Of a stretch of DNA of 64,000 nt, positions 14,744 to 23,661 are shown in pieces (position 1 is the stretch's first letter; each line of letters opens with the position of its first letter). The notes beneath the pieces were generated by a model, which was not told where the DNA came from, did no database searches, and saw only the letters and a program-made list of their open reading frames with translations. This DNA is from Polychytrium aggregatum (lineage: Eukaryota; Chytridiomycota; Chytridiomycetes; Polychytriales), in the NCBI RefSeq assembly GCF_025602895.1, contig NW_026516239.1, forward strand, positions 65,001 through 129,000. The letters are read 5' to 3'. The position numbers and the translations under genes were made by a program.

Positions 14744-14824
14744 GCTCCCACGGGCTTTGGCTTTGTCTGCACCCATTCGCTTCTGCTTCCTGGCCGGCCG
14801 TCGCCCTGCTCGACCCCCATCGTC

Positions 14825-16797
14825 ATGAACCAGTCCAACGCCTGCTACAACTGCAACACCCAGGTGCGTCCGTCCTCGAGGCTGCTTCAGTCCGCTGCTC
14901 TTTCCTCTTCCTTCTGCTCCTGGCGCTGAGCCCCCTCCCTCTTGTCTCCACAGCCTTGCACCAACTTTGGCTCCTGTGACAACAATCTCTGCTCCTGTCC
15001 TGTTGGCTTTGGCGGCCAAAGCTGTGCTTCACCAGGTAAACCAACAGCCTCCATGTTCCTTCCCTCGCTCTGTTGTCCCTCGAAACTCCCCTTGGGCCTG
15101 GCGCCGTTCCGCCGCCGCCTCGACCCCACAGCCGCAGCACGACCTTCGAAGCCGACCCCGCCCCTTTCATGTCTTCGTTTCCTCCTTTCATGGCTTCCTT
15201 CCTTCCTTCCTTCCTTCTTTTCGTTTGTACATACATGTGCTGACGGCACTGCCTCGGCCCTCCAGCCTGTGGATCGCCCAATACCAAGAATGCCCTGCGC
15301 CCGCTCTTGTCATCGCCATCGTCGGTGTGCGCATGCGACGATGGCTTTGCGGGCCTGAACTGTAACGGTGAGCCTGCTGGCTCGTTGCCCCTGTCTGTCG
15401 TGCTGGAAGTCGTCGGGGCCCTGGCCCAACCTGGGGGTAGGGAACCCCCAAAGCTCACCAATCCCATCATCGATCCTGTGGCTATGACCGCCTTGCGCCA
15501 GTGTGTCTGCGGGATAACGTATGCGTCCCCCCTGCTCTCGGAAGCAACGTCGTCTGCAACAGCGGGCCCAGAGGCTGGCAGCGAATCTATTCGTCCTGCC
15601 AGGTTATCGGTGAGACCCTGCTGGCTCCCCTGAGCACCACCACGATGCAGTTTGTTGCAGCAACAGAGTTCATGGCCACAGCGCCCCGTCGCTGCCCCGG
15701 TTTTGTTTGATGGCTTTGGCTGCTCGATCGCATCCGTTGGCGATCATGCACTCATCGGCATCGTCACCGCTGGACAGAGCCCATGTTGGAAAACCTCTAT
15801 CCGCTAAACTCCCAGGCAACGATCGAGCGATACATCTCCAACAGCTCGGCGTTCCTTTCGCGTGAGTCCCCGTCGCCTGTGCTGCTTGGTTCAAGTGGGA
15901 TTGCTTGATATGTGACCCGCAACCACACCAGCATTTCGTCTGATCTCACAGCCACGGAATTAACCTGGATCCGCTGATACAACTGACTGCGTGGACCTGT
16001 GTCTGCCTCCTCTCAAAGTCTGGTACCAAAACCAAGAGCAGTTCTTTTGCTCGGTTTGGAACTGCAATCAAGTCCGGAATGGTAGGAGCTCGCTGTGACC
16101 AACTGCGTCGTCATCGTCATCACCCACAGGACCGCATCGAGATTGCACGCTTGGCCGGGAGTGGCGGAAGACTCATCCATGAGGGGTGCCAAGGGCATTG
16201 TGATTAGTCATGGCTCTCCATCTGCATCCGCCCTGACATCAACTCTATCGCCGACATCCACAACCGTGCGCACTCACAGGCACACTCATCCGCTACGACT
16301 GCCCATCGGTTCAGTGCGGATGCTATCCTGGCGCGGCTTTCTGCGGCGGACCCGGTACCAAGTTTGATCTGACGTCGCTGATTGCCCAGGCATCCAATGG
16401 ACAGTTCTACATGACCTGCCCACTCAGCAGTCCCGCAAACTGTTCGGTTGGATGTAAGTTGTCGTGTGGCGCAGATTCTGGCCCGCTCACACACATATGC
16501 CCCAACAGACTCTGCCGATGACGGGTGCTGTCTGGACCAGCCAAAGGATCTCCCACTGACTCTCGGATCGACGATGCAGTCAGCGTCTTTGATGTCTTCT
16601 TTCCCAACGGATTCACCCTCAAGCAATGTGTCCACGGAGAATGCGGCGATCCGTCCACTGCTCCTCCAGACGTTGATGTGGCTACCGTGAATCAACTCAC
16701 TGCTGGCCAGATTGCGGGCTTTGCCGTTGGTGGAGCCCTGCTTCTAGCCATCATCGCGGGTACGCATACACGCGCAGAGCAGGCTCAGTCCTTTGCC

Positions 16798-16856
<59 letters not shown>

Positions 16857-19801
16857 CGTTGCGAAAGTATCCTAGTGCGAGTCCACCAGCATACACTGTC
16901 CAGGTGGACAATCCAAGCACCAGCGGCCTGTAATCAATCGGCGCTGAAACTTTGATCATGCACATTCCACTGTGCTGACACCGTTTGTCGGCTGCAGGAC
17001 TCCTCATCGGCTTCCGCAGCAGGGCGATCAAGAAGAAGGAGCCCCTTGCCCCTCCGTCCAAGGGATGCAATCTGACTTTCAGCAATGTTTATTACACCGT
17101 CGGTAAGATTCAGATTCCATCGCGCGTCATGGAAGCGGGTCTCTTTGCTGCTCGGCAAAAGTTGTCGCTCGACAGGTGCCGATGGATTCCCCCGACAGCA
17201 ATCGATGAATTCCGCTGACATGACGACGATCCCCGAGCCGAGCCGAGCCGAGCCGAGCCGAGCCGAGCCGAGCCGAGCCGAGCCGAGCCGAGCCGATGGA
17301 GCGGGCCCTTGTTTCGGATGATACTTGGAGAGCCCCGCACCCGGTCGTGCTCGCGAGGCATGTTGCCGAAACTGCGGCAGTGCAGCACAAACTCGAGGTG
17401 ACTCACATCTGCCCATCCAACGCTCCTGACCACCTCTCGCTTGCCTATCGACACCAAACAGGCAGCAAAATGCCTCTGAAGGGTATCAACGGACAAGCGC
17501 TTCCTGGCCGCCTGCTCGCCATCATGGGCCCCAGCGGCTCGGGCAAATCGACGCTGTTGGACATACTCGGCGGAAAGCGCAAGTCCGGCTCGGTCAGTGC
17601 CTCGATAAGCGTGGACAACGCTCTCTTGGGCGCGTACACCGACATCCCCGAGGTCGCCACGATCGGATTTGTCGACCAAGATGACGCCCTGATGGAAACG
17701 CTGACTGTGCGCGAGACCCTCGAGTTTTCGGCCAATCTGCGGCTCCCCGAGTCGATTCCGTGGGACACGAAGAAATCCATGATTGACGACGTTCTCCGCG
17801 ACCTCGGGCTTGAGTCCGTGGCCCATTCCCGAATTGGAGGGGCGTATGGGCGGTCGATCTCTGGCGGCGAGAAGCGCAGGGTCTCGATCGGCGTCGAGCT
17901 CGTAACGTCGCCCGGAATTCTCTTCTTGGACGAGCCCACGAGCGGCCTGGACTCGTACAACGCCCATCTGGTGGTGCAAACACTCCACAACCTCGCCGTC
18001 AACCACGGCAAGACAATTGTCTTTAGTATCCACCAGCCTCGCAGCGACATCTACAAGCTCTTTCACGACGTGCTGATCCTGGCGGCCGGCGACTGTGTCT
18101 ATTTCGGACCAGCGGACCGAGCCGAGGCGCATTTTGAGACCCCGTGTCCTGAGGGGTACAATGTCGCCGACCACCTGCTCGACCTTGCCATTGCCCATTC
18201 CTCGAGTGAGGTGCCGAGCACCATCTCGACTGAACAGGACGGAAGCACCCGCGCCATTAGCACTTTGTTTCTCAAACTACGAAAGCCCACGACATCGAAT
18301 GGGCGCCAGCTCGAGCTCAAACCAGCAGCCGCAGCCGCGACAACAGCCGAGTCGAACCCGATCGTGCACAGTGCCCCAAAGAACGCTGGTGCGGTACCCA
18401 AGGGACACCTGGCCAAGACGTCGTTCCTGACCCAGTGGATCGTCCTGCTGGAGCGGTCGATGAAAAACCTCATCCGCCGTCCTTGGCTTTGTGCCGCACA
18501 TATCCTCGTGGCCGCTGTGCTTGGAAGTAAGTCCGAGACTTACCGAGTGACATGGCGTTCGTCGCCAACAACGCTCTCGGTCCCCCTGAGCGACGCATGA
18601 CGATGGTGGAAGACTGTTTGTGGCAATGAAAGTTGGCGTGCAAACTCCCTTGCTCGTTTGGAGTTCATGGATCCTCGCTCGATCGCCGTGGCGTTGAGGG
18701 TATCCGCTTTCAGAGAGACGACGGCCCGCAATCTGTGTACACACATGGCTATATCATGTCCATATCGCACACTCACTGAATTCCCTCCCTCTCTCAATCT
18801 CAAGCCTTTATTGGCGGTCTCTACTACAAGTCCCAATTCGACTTGGCCGGCATCCAGAACCGCATCGGCTCCATCTTCTTCCTCATGGCCCTCGTGGGAT
18901 TCTCGTCTCTCTCGGCGATCGGTAGCTTTGCCGACGAGCGCCTGCTCTACATCCGCGAGCGCGCCAACGGATTCTATGGTGCCCTGCCCTTCTTCCTGAC
19001 CAAGATGGTGATGGATCTGATTCCTCTCCGAATCATCCCGGTGCTGATCATGGGCACGATCGCGTACTTTATGATGGGCTTCCAGACAACGGCCGACCAC
19101 TTTGGCCGGTACACGGTGATCATGGTGCTGCTCTCGGCAGAATGCGCACTCTTCTGCCTGATCATTGCGGTGTTGATGAGCGACGTGGGCATGGCCAATC
19201 TGGTCGGGGCGATTCTGATGCTCTTTGAGCTGATGTTCACGGGATCGCTGCTCAACCAAAGTAAGTCAGGCCGGACTATGCCTCTCGATGCAAGATTCGG
19301 CTGCCGGCGAGCCGGGCGTGTGCGCACTGTGATCGACATTGCGGTCTTGATGAACTTGGAACCACGGCTGTCTGCTCTTCACCGGCGCAATCTGGCGACG
19401 ACAGCAGCGCAGCATCAGCTGCAGATCAAGACTGGCGTCGTTGGCTGCTAGTGAGCGGATAGAACAAAGGTGGCAAGGCCTTGATGGTGCAAACGGCTGC
19501 TAATGCCATGTCGGCTCCGCTCCACTCAGCGGAAATCCCAGGCTCGTTGGGCTGGATCCGTTTCCTGTCGATCTTCAAGTATGCCTACGAAGCTCTCGCT
19601 GTGAACGAAATCGCTGGTCTCCAAATCCAGGACAACATCTCGGGAGCCAACATCAACGTCAGCGCCTCTGTCGTTTTGATCAAGTTTGGCTTCGACATCA
19701 ACTCGTACTACACAAACCTGATTGTCGGCATCGGCGTCACAGCGGCCTTCCTGGCCATCCTGGCCGTCTTGTTCCGATATGCTCTGCAGCAAAAGAAGTA
19801 G
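14825..19801 (+). CDS. Adp1-like ABCG transporter with EGF-like Cys-rich N-terminal region
   Basis: Twelve exons: 14825-14863, 14954-15035, 15266-15367, 15502-15609, 15778-15861, 16019-16081, 16280-16453, 16541-16759, 16998-17102, 17462-18526, 18805-19260 and 19470-19801, giving 942 aa with matching phases. The first about 290 residues are Cys-rich with two EGF-like units (CSCPVGFGGQSC, CACDDGFAGLNC) and CGCYPGAAFCGG, matching the lumenal region of yeast Adp1. A transmembrane helix (IAGFAVGGALLLAIIAGLLIG) precedes one ABC domain: Walker A GPSGSGKST, signature SGGEKRR, Walker B ILFLDEPTSGLD and H-loop SIHQPR. At least five membrane helices follow, with the ABC2 order typical of White/ABCG half-transporters. 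The ATP-driven substrate is unknown. No signal peptide is seen at the chosen ATG, so a 5' exon may be missing; the exact 5' end of the last exon is the least certain splice site. Confidence 0.85.
16796..16860. repeat. (GTTGCT)n hexanucleotide array in transporter intron
   Basis: About ten direct copies of GTTGCT inside the intron 16760-16997, before the exon that completes the transmembrane helix. Confidence 0.85.
17234..17295. repeat. (CCGAG)n pentanucleotide array in transporter intron
   Basis: About twelve direct copies of CCGAG within intron 17103-17461. Confidence 0.85.
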
Positions 19802-20037
19802 GACGAGCCCTGCTTGGCTGTATGTCTCGAAGGGCTGTTGTTGCTATCATCATTGTTGTTGCCGTTGCCCTTGCTGTTTCTGTTTCTGTTGCGATTGCCA
19901 TTTCATTTGGAGGTATCAACCTTGGAATGCTTTTGATTTTGTATCACTATCGTCTGTTTGAATTGTCGCTGCTTGTTTGATTCGCTATGGCGTCGATCAC
20001 TCCGCGTGAGTCGCCTCGAGTTTTCCTTTTTACAGTC

Positions 20038-20039
20038 TA
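20038..20039. repeat. left TA target-site duplication
   Basis: TA immediately outside the left inverted repeat, matching the TA at 23658-23659. Confidence 0.75.
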
Positions 20040-20058
20040 TCCAATAAAAAACGGGACA
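20040..20058 (+). repeat. left terminal inverted repeat (19 bp)
   Basis: TCCAATAAAAAACGGGACA; pairs with 23639-23657 in inverted orientation with three mismatches. Confidence 0.85.
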
Positions 20059-20116
20059 CCCGGGCTTTTGACCATTCATCGAATATTTTGTTACCCAATG
20101 TTATCGCGCGCTGGCC

Positions 20117-20923
20117 ATGACCATTCGCCACACATCCGACTTTCGCACCGCCGCATTGCGATGCTACGCCCTCATCCATAGCCTGCGTAAGGTCGCCTCC
20201 ATATTCAGTGTATCCAAGAGCACCATCCATCGATGGCACCGAGGATGCAAGCTGGATGACCCATCCCGAGTCACAGCTCGCAGATCCACTTTCTTCGAGC
20301 AGGCATGTCCAGTCATTCGCACCCTGATTGAACAGGACCCGTTCCAGACTGGTCCTGTGTTGCGATGCAAGCTCGAGTCCATCCTCCAGAGGAAAGTATC
20401 ACTCTCACTCTGCCACACTGCCATCCACCGAGCAGGTCTCTCACACAAGAGGGCAACACACCTCTACAAGTCCAAGCGACTGGATGAGCGAGTGGCACAG
20501 TTCAGGGACCAGGTCCGCTCCATCGACCCGCGGCGATTCGTTTTTGTCGACGAGACAGGGATCAGGAGATCCATTTTCCCTCTCTACGGATACTCACCGA
20601 AGGGTGCTCCGCTTCGCCAGCGCAATCACATGAAACACAAGTCTGTCTCGGCTGCATTTGCCATCAACCACTCTGGTGTGCTGCATCGTATGTACATCCC
20701 CACATCATTCAAGACACACTCGATGGTCGAGTTCTTTGAGCGAGCGGCCTTCCCAGACGACTCTGTGATTGTGATGGACAATGTCAGCATGCACAAGACA
20801 AGGGCTGTCCTGGACTGCATCGAGCGCCGAGGATGGTCAGTGATCTTCACCCCACCTGCTTCACCCGACTTCAATCCCATCGAGAACTTCTTTGGGGTTG
20901 AGTCCCCACCGATTTGGGGTTGA
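20117..20923 (+). CDS. IS630/Tc1-mariner DD34E transposase, C-terminally truncated
   Basis: A single exon of 268 codons starts at ATG 20117, 58 bp inside the left inverted repeat. An N-terminal helix-turn-helix (SLRKVASIFSVSKSTIHRWH) would bind the ends. The RNase H-like core shows FVDETGIRRS (first Asp), VIVMDNVSMHK (second Asp) and SPDFNPIEN (Glu); 34 residues separate the second Asp from the Glu, the DD34E spacing of the IS630/Tc1 group. Complete members of the family carry some tens of residues after the Glu. Here the frame runs from ENFFG into a TTTGGGG repeat and stops, so the C-terminus has been lost. All three catalytic residues remain, but activity is doubtful. Confidence 0.85.
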   Translation: MTIRHTSDFRTAALRCYALIHSLRKVASIFSVSKSTIHRWHRGCKLDDPSRVTARRSTFFEQACPVIRTLIEQDPFQTGPVLRCKLESILQRKVSLSLCHTAIHRAGLSHKRATHLYKSKRLDERVAQFRDQVRSIDPRRFVFVDETGIRRSIFPLYGYSPKGAPLRQRNHMKHKSVSAAFAINHSGVLHRMYIPTSFKTHSMVEFFERAAFPDDSVIVMDNVSMHKTRAVLDCIERRGWSVIFTPPASPDFNPIENFFGVESPPIWG

Positions 20924-20953
20924 GTTCCTCCAATTTGGGGTTTAGTCCCCCAA
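20891..20953. repeat. three short hairpin-like repeats at the transposase/Fanzor junction
   Basis: Units starting TTTGGGGTTGAGTCCCC (20891), TTTGGGGTTGAGTTCC (20913) and TTTGGGGTTTAGTCCCCC (20934) follow each other every 20-22 bp. Units one and three have GGGG and CCCC arms around a six-base loop. They mark the exact point where the transposase frame breaks off. Confidence 0.8.
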
Positions 20954-21059
20954 TCACGCCGCCATTTTCACGCTCAAATCCCTGGCTTGAACCTCTCGGC
21001 GATTTTTGAACAGGGTCACTTCCCCAACCAGCCCGCAAAGACGGGTTCCTGCTCTCGGG

Positions 21060-21066
21060 TATAAAT
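21060..21066 (+). promoter_or_regulatory. TATA box of the Fanzor gene
   Basis: TATAAAT in the context CTCGGGTATAAATGCC, 129 bp before the Fanzor ATG at 21195, inside the transposon. This suggests the gene carries its own promoter. Confidence 0.55.
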
Positions 21067-21194
21067 GCCACACCTTCGTCCTGCTGCTTTCTTCCCTCAT
21101 CTCGCCTTGATCTGATCATCGCGCTATTGTACGATAAAAAAAAGTCTCTCCTCTGACCAGTACCACTGGCAGGCATCCAGCATCCTCTGTCCCC

Positions 21195-23566
21195 ATGCCT
21201 CCGAAGCGCAAGGGTACCGGTGATGGCCAGCCTCGGCCACCCAGGCCCAAGAAAGCCAAGTCACAGTCGGAGCCTGTCTCTGGTTCGTATTCTGATCCCA
21301 CGCATGCTTGTTCGTCTGTTGCTCCGTTGCTCACCACCACTGCTTCTGCAGATCCAATGGATGTCGATCCCACCGAGCCTGGTCCATCTACTTCCTCGAG
21401 TACCGGCAAGCGATGTCCCAAGTGCGACGGCACCGATCACGAACGTTGCAACACCAGCAAATGTCCCAAATACCGGCCCCTCAAGAGTTCTGTCGTCCCT
21501 CTCGTGGATGGAAGGTCATCCGCCCCTCAGTTCAGCTGCTTCAAGCAGACGATGGATGGCTGTTGTCTCAATCCCGCTCTCCGCGACAAGATCCAGGCCA
21601 CCGTCGAGGCCATGACCCAGATCCAGTTCGAGGTATCCAGGCCGCTCAACCTACATATCCTCCGGTGCATCGAGCAGGATCTTCCCGTCCCCGTCATCTC
21701 CAAGTCCACCCCTGCTTTCATCCGCCAATGCTTCACGATTGTCGAGGCCGGTGCCCTCTCGCCGACCGGGGACAATGAGAAATACAACGAGCATCTGGTC
21801 GCTTCCTTTCGCGACTACCAGACCACTCGGCACGCAGACCTGCCTCCGGCCCTCGTCTGCCTGATGGTGCTCACAGTCAGCTTCTCACCCTGGCTGTCAA
21901 TGCCTATGCTACCAACTGCACCACCCACCTCGACCTGGCCTACTGGCGACTCCTTCGCCGCTTCTGCGCTGCCGTCTTCCCAGCCAACAAGCGTAAGCAC
22001 GAAGCCATCGAGGCCTGTCTCGAGCTCTTCGAGAAACCAGGGCAGACTCCACCCAAGGCCGATCTCGAGTTCCTCTATCCAGACTTTGGCCACGTCCTGG
22101 ACGAGTTTCGGTACAGCAACGACCAGGACCGCTTCCGGGCCCTCCATCGCCTCTCACACCATGTGAGAATCCTCGCCCGGGACAAGATGGTCGACGATGT
22201 CCACAAGTGGATCGACTGTGACATGCCCGCCCTCCGAGTCACCGAGCTGCAGCGCCAGGCCAAGCTGGACGAGCTCACTGCCCGAGGCATTCCCTCCGAC
22301 GACAAGAGGTTCACCACGGCCAAGTCTGAGCTCGGCACCACCAAGTCCAAGATCAACAAGCTGGCCGCCAGGATCAACTGGGCGCTCAAGCAGCTCGCTC
22401 TCGACACTCCTCCGGCCGTGTGCACGATGGTTCCTCTATGCACTGCCACGGCCAAGTATGTCAAGATTGACACGGTCACTCTCTGGCAACTCCTTGACAC
22501 CGAACATCGTCTTAGACTCACCAGGGACAAGCTCAAGGATGAAGGCAAGGACGGTGTCAACAACCAGGATCGTCTCTGGCGCAGTTGCTTCAAGCTGCGT
22601 AGTTCCCTCTTCCAAGAGCGAGACGTGAACAAGAAGCTGTTCAACTACGAGATCAGCACCGATGGCATTGGATGCACCATCGGCCTCGTCAAGTTTCTGC
22701 CTCGAACCGATCACACCGAGACCATCGAGCCTCCTCCGACTGCCGAGCAGCGCATCCAGGCCCACATCGGCGACCCAGACCCCGACAAGACCACTTGGAT
22801 TGGCATCGATCCTGGAGTCGGCTCCATCTTCACGGCGGTCATCCAAGCACCGGGCCACCGAGACGAGGTGGTCTCGTTCTCCAATGGCCACTACCAGCAC
22901 ATGTGTGGCCATACGTCCAACACCAAGTGGCACAATATCATGAAGTATCGACTCAGCATCGAGACCTGGATGTCGACCACTCCCTCGCCCAAGGTGTCGT
23001 CCTCGGAGGCTTTCAAGGTCCATCTCACCCATGTCCTGCGACCGGAGCTGCGAGTGCAGCTCGACTTCCACCTTGGCAAGAAGGCCCGTCACCATCGATT
23101 CACAGGCCACAAGAGGCGCCAAGTGGCCGTCGACAGGATGTGCAAGGCCGTCCTGAAGCACGCCCCGATACGGACCGATGTGGTGATCGCCTTTGGCAAT
23201 GCGTCATGGCGACAGGGCAAGGGCTATGCATCCAGCCCTCGGAGGCAGCGGTTTGCTCGGTACTTTGAGCAATTCGAGCACCACCGACGCCGTCCCAATC
23301 ACCATCATGGAAGCGTCAAGGTGGCCTCGACGAACGAGTTCAACACCTCACAGGTGTGCTCCAAGTGCCTGGAGCCAGTTCGGTTGGAAGGACTCGATGC
23401 GCCCAGTGTTGCGAATTCCCACTTTGTCAGGAGCTGCAAGAATCCCAGCTGCCGGACAGTGTGGAATCGCGACGTCAATGCGGCGCGCAACATGATCGCA
23501 GTCTGCAAGTCGATTGTGGAGATTGGAGAGCGACCGGCGGTCTTCACTCGGAGGCTGCCAAAGTGA
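21195..23566 (+). CDS. Fanzor (eukaryotic TnpB-like) RNA-guided nuclease, with one apparent frameshift
   Basis: The span is about 790 codons. The N-terminus is basic and NLS-like (PPKRKG, RPKKAK), followed by a Cys/His cluster (CPKCDGTDHERC...CPKY). The reading frame from 21195 remains family-like to about 21865; from about 21878 the family-like sequence (LLTLAVNAYATN) continues in another frame, so a one-base indel or a very short unrecognised intron lies between. The C-terminal half carries the split RuvC nuclease: WIGIDPGVGS (Asp, RuvC-I), VVIAFGNASW at the RuvC-II strand where TnpB has Glu but this protein has Gly, an alternative Glu 47 residues further on (STNEFNTS), a zinc finger CSKC...CKNPSC and NRDVNAARNM (Asp, RuvC-III). 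The displaced Glu is a hallmark of Fanzors. Catalytic parts look intact; full-length expression is uncertain because of the frame break. Confidence 0.88.
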
Positions 23567-23657
23567 TCTGTTTTATTTCTTGTGGCTTTGCTTGACGCAA
23601 GCACAGCACATACTACATGTTCATGGAAACGGCTATATTGTCCCGTTTTTTTCTGAA
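23450..23657 (+). ncRNA. predicted Fanzor guide-RNA (omega-RNA) scaffold region
   Basis: In TnpB and Fanzor elements the guide RNA scaffold overlaps the 3' end of the nuclease gene and runs to the right transposon end, with the guide read from flanking DNA. Only 91 bp separate the Fanzor stop from the right end here, so the scaffold should lie about here. The position is inferred from family knowledge, not seen as a defined structure. Confidence 0.3.
23639..23657 (-). repeat. right terminal inverted repeat (19 bp)
   Basis: TGTCCCGTTTTTTTCTGAA on the plus strand; inverted partner of 20040-20058. It is followed by the TA duplication at 23658-23659. Confidence 0.85.
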
Positions 23658-23661
23658 TAAA
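23656..23661 (+). terminator. AATAAA po­ly(A) signal spanning the transposon right junction
   Basis: The last two bases of the right inverted repeat, the TA duplication and two host bases together read AATAAA, 90 nt after the Fanzor stop. Confidence 0.4.

Larger units (their letters stand above)
14043..14824. other. divergent promoter region rich in minisatellites
   Basis: Lies between the kinase (-) and the ABC transporter (+). It holds a 25-bp tandem repeat at 14451-14555 and a 12-bp tandem repeat at 14664-14743, listed separately. No separate gene is supported. Confidence 0.5.
20040..23657 (+). mobile_element. Tc1/IS630-type transposon carrying a Fanzor gene (3,618 bp)
   Basis: The left end (20040-20058, TCCAATAAAAAACGGGACA) and the reverse complement of the right end (23639-23657, TTCAGAAAAAAACGGGACA) agree at 16 of 19 positions, including an unbroken 13-bp core. 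Both ends are flanked by TA, the target duplication expected of Tc1/mariner/IS630 elements. Inside are a DD34E transposase gene (20117-20923), a cluster of short hairpin-like repeats (20891-20953), a TATA box (21060) and the Fanzor gene. Fanzors hitchhiking in eukaryotic transposons, including Mariner-type ones, are established. Here the transposase stops right after its last catalytic residue, so mobility may now depend on a helper transposase. Confidence 0.85.

Noticed and set aside
16118-16200. Candidate extra exon of the ABC transporter
   Set aside because: It begins after a CAG but meets a stop in the required phase; joining 16081 directly to 16280 restores the Adp1-like Cys pattern.
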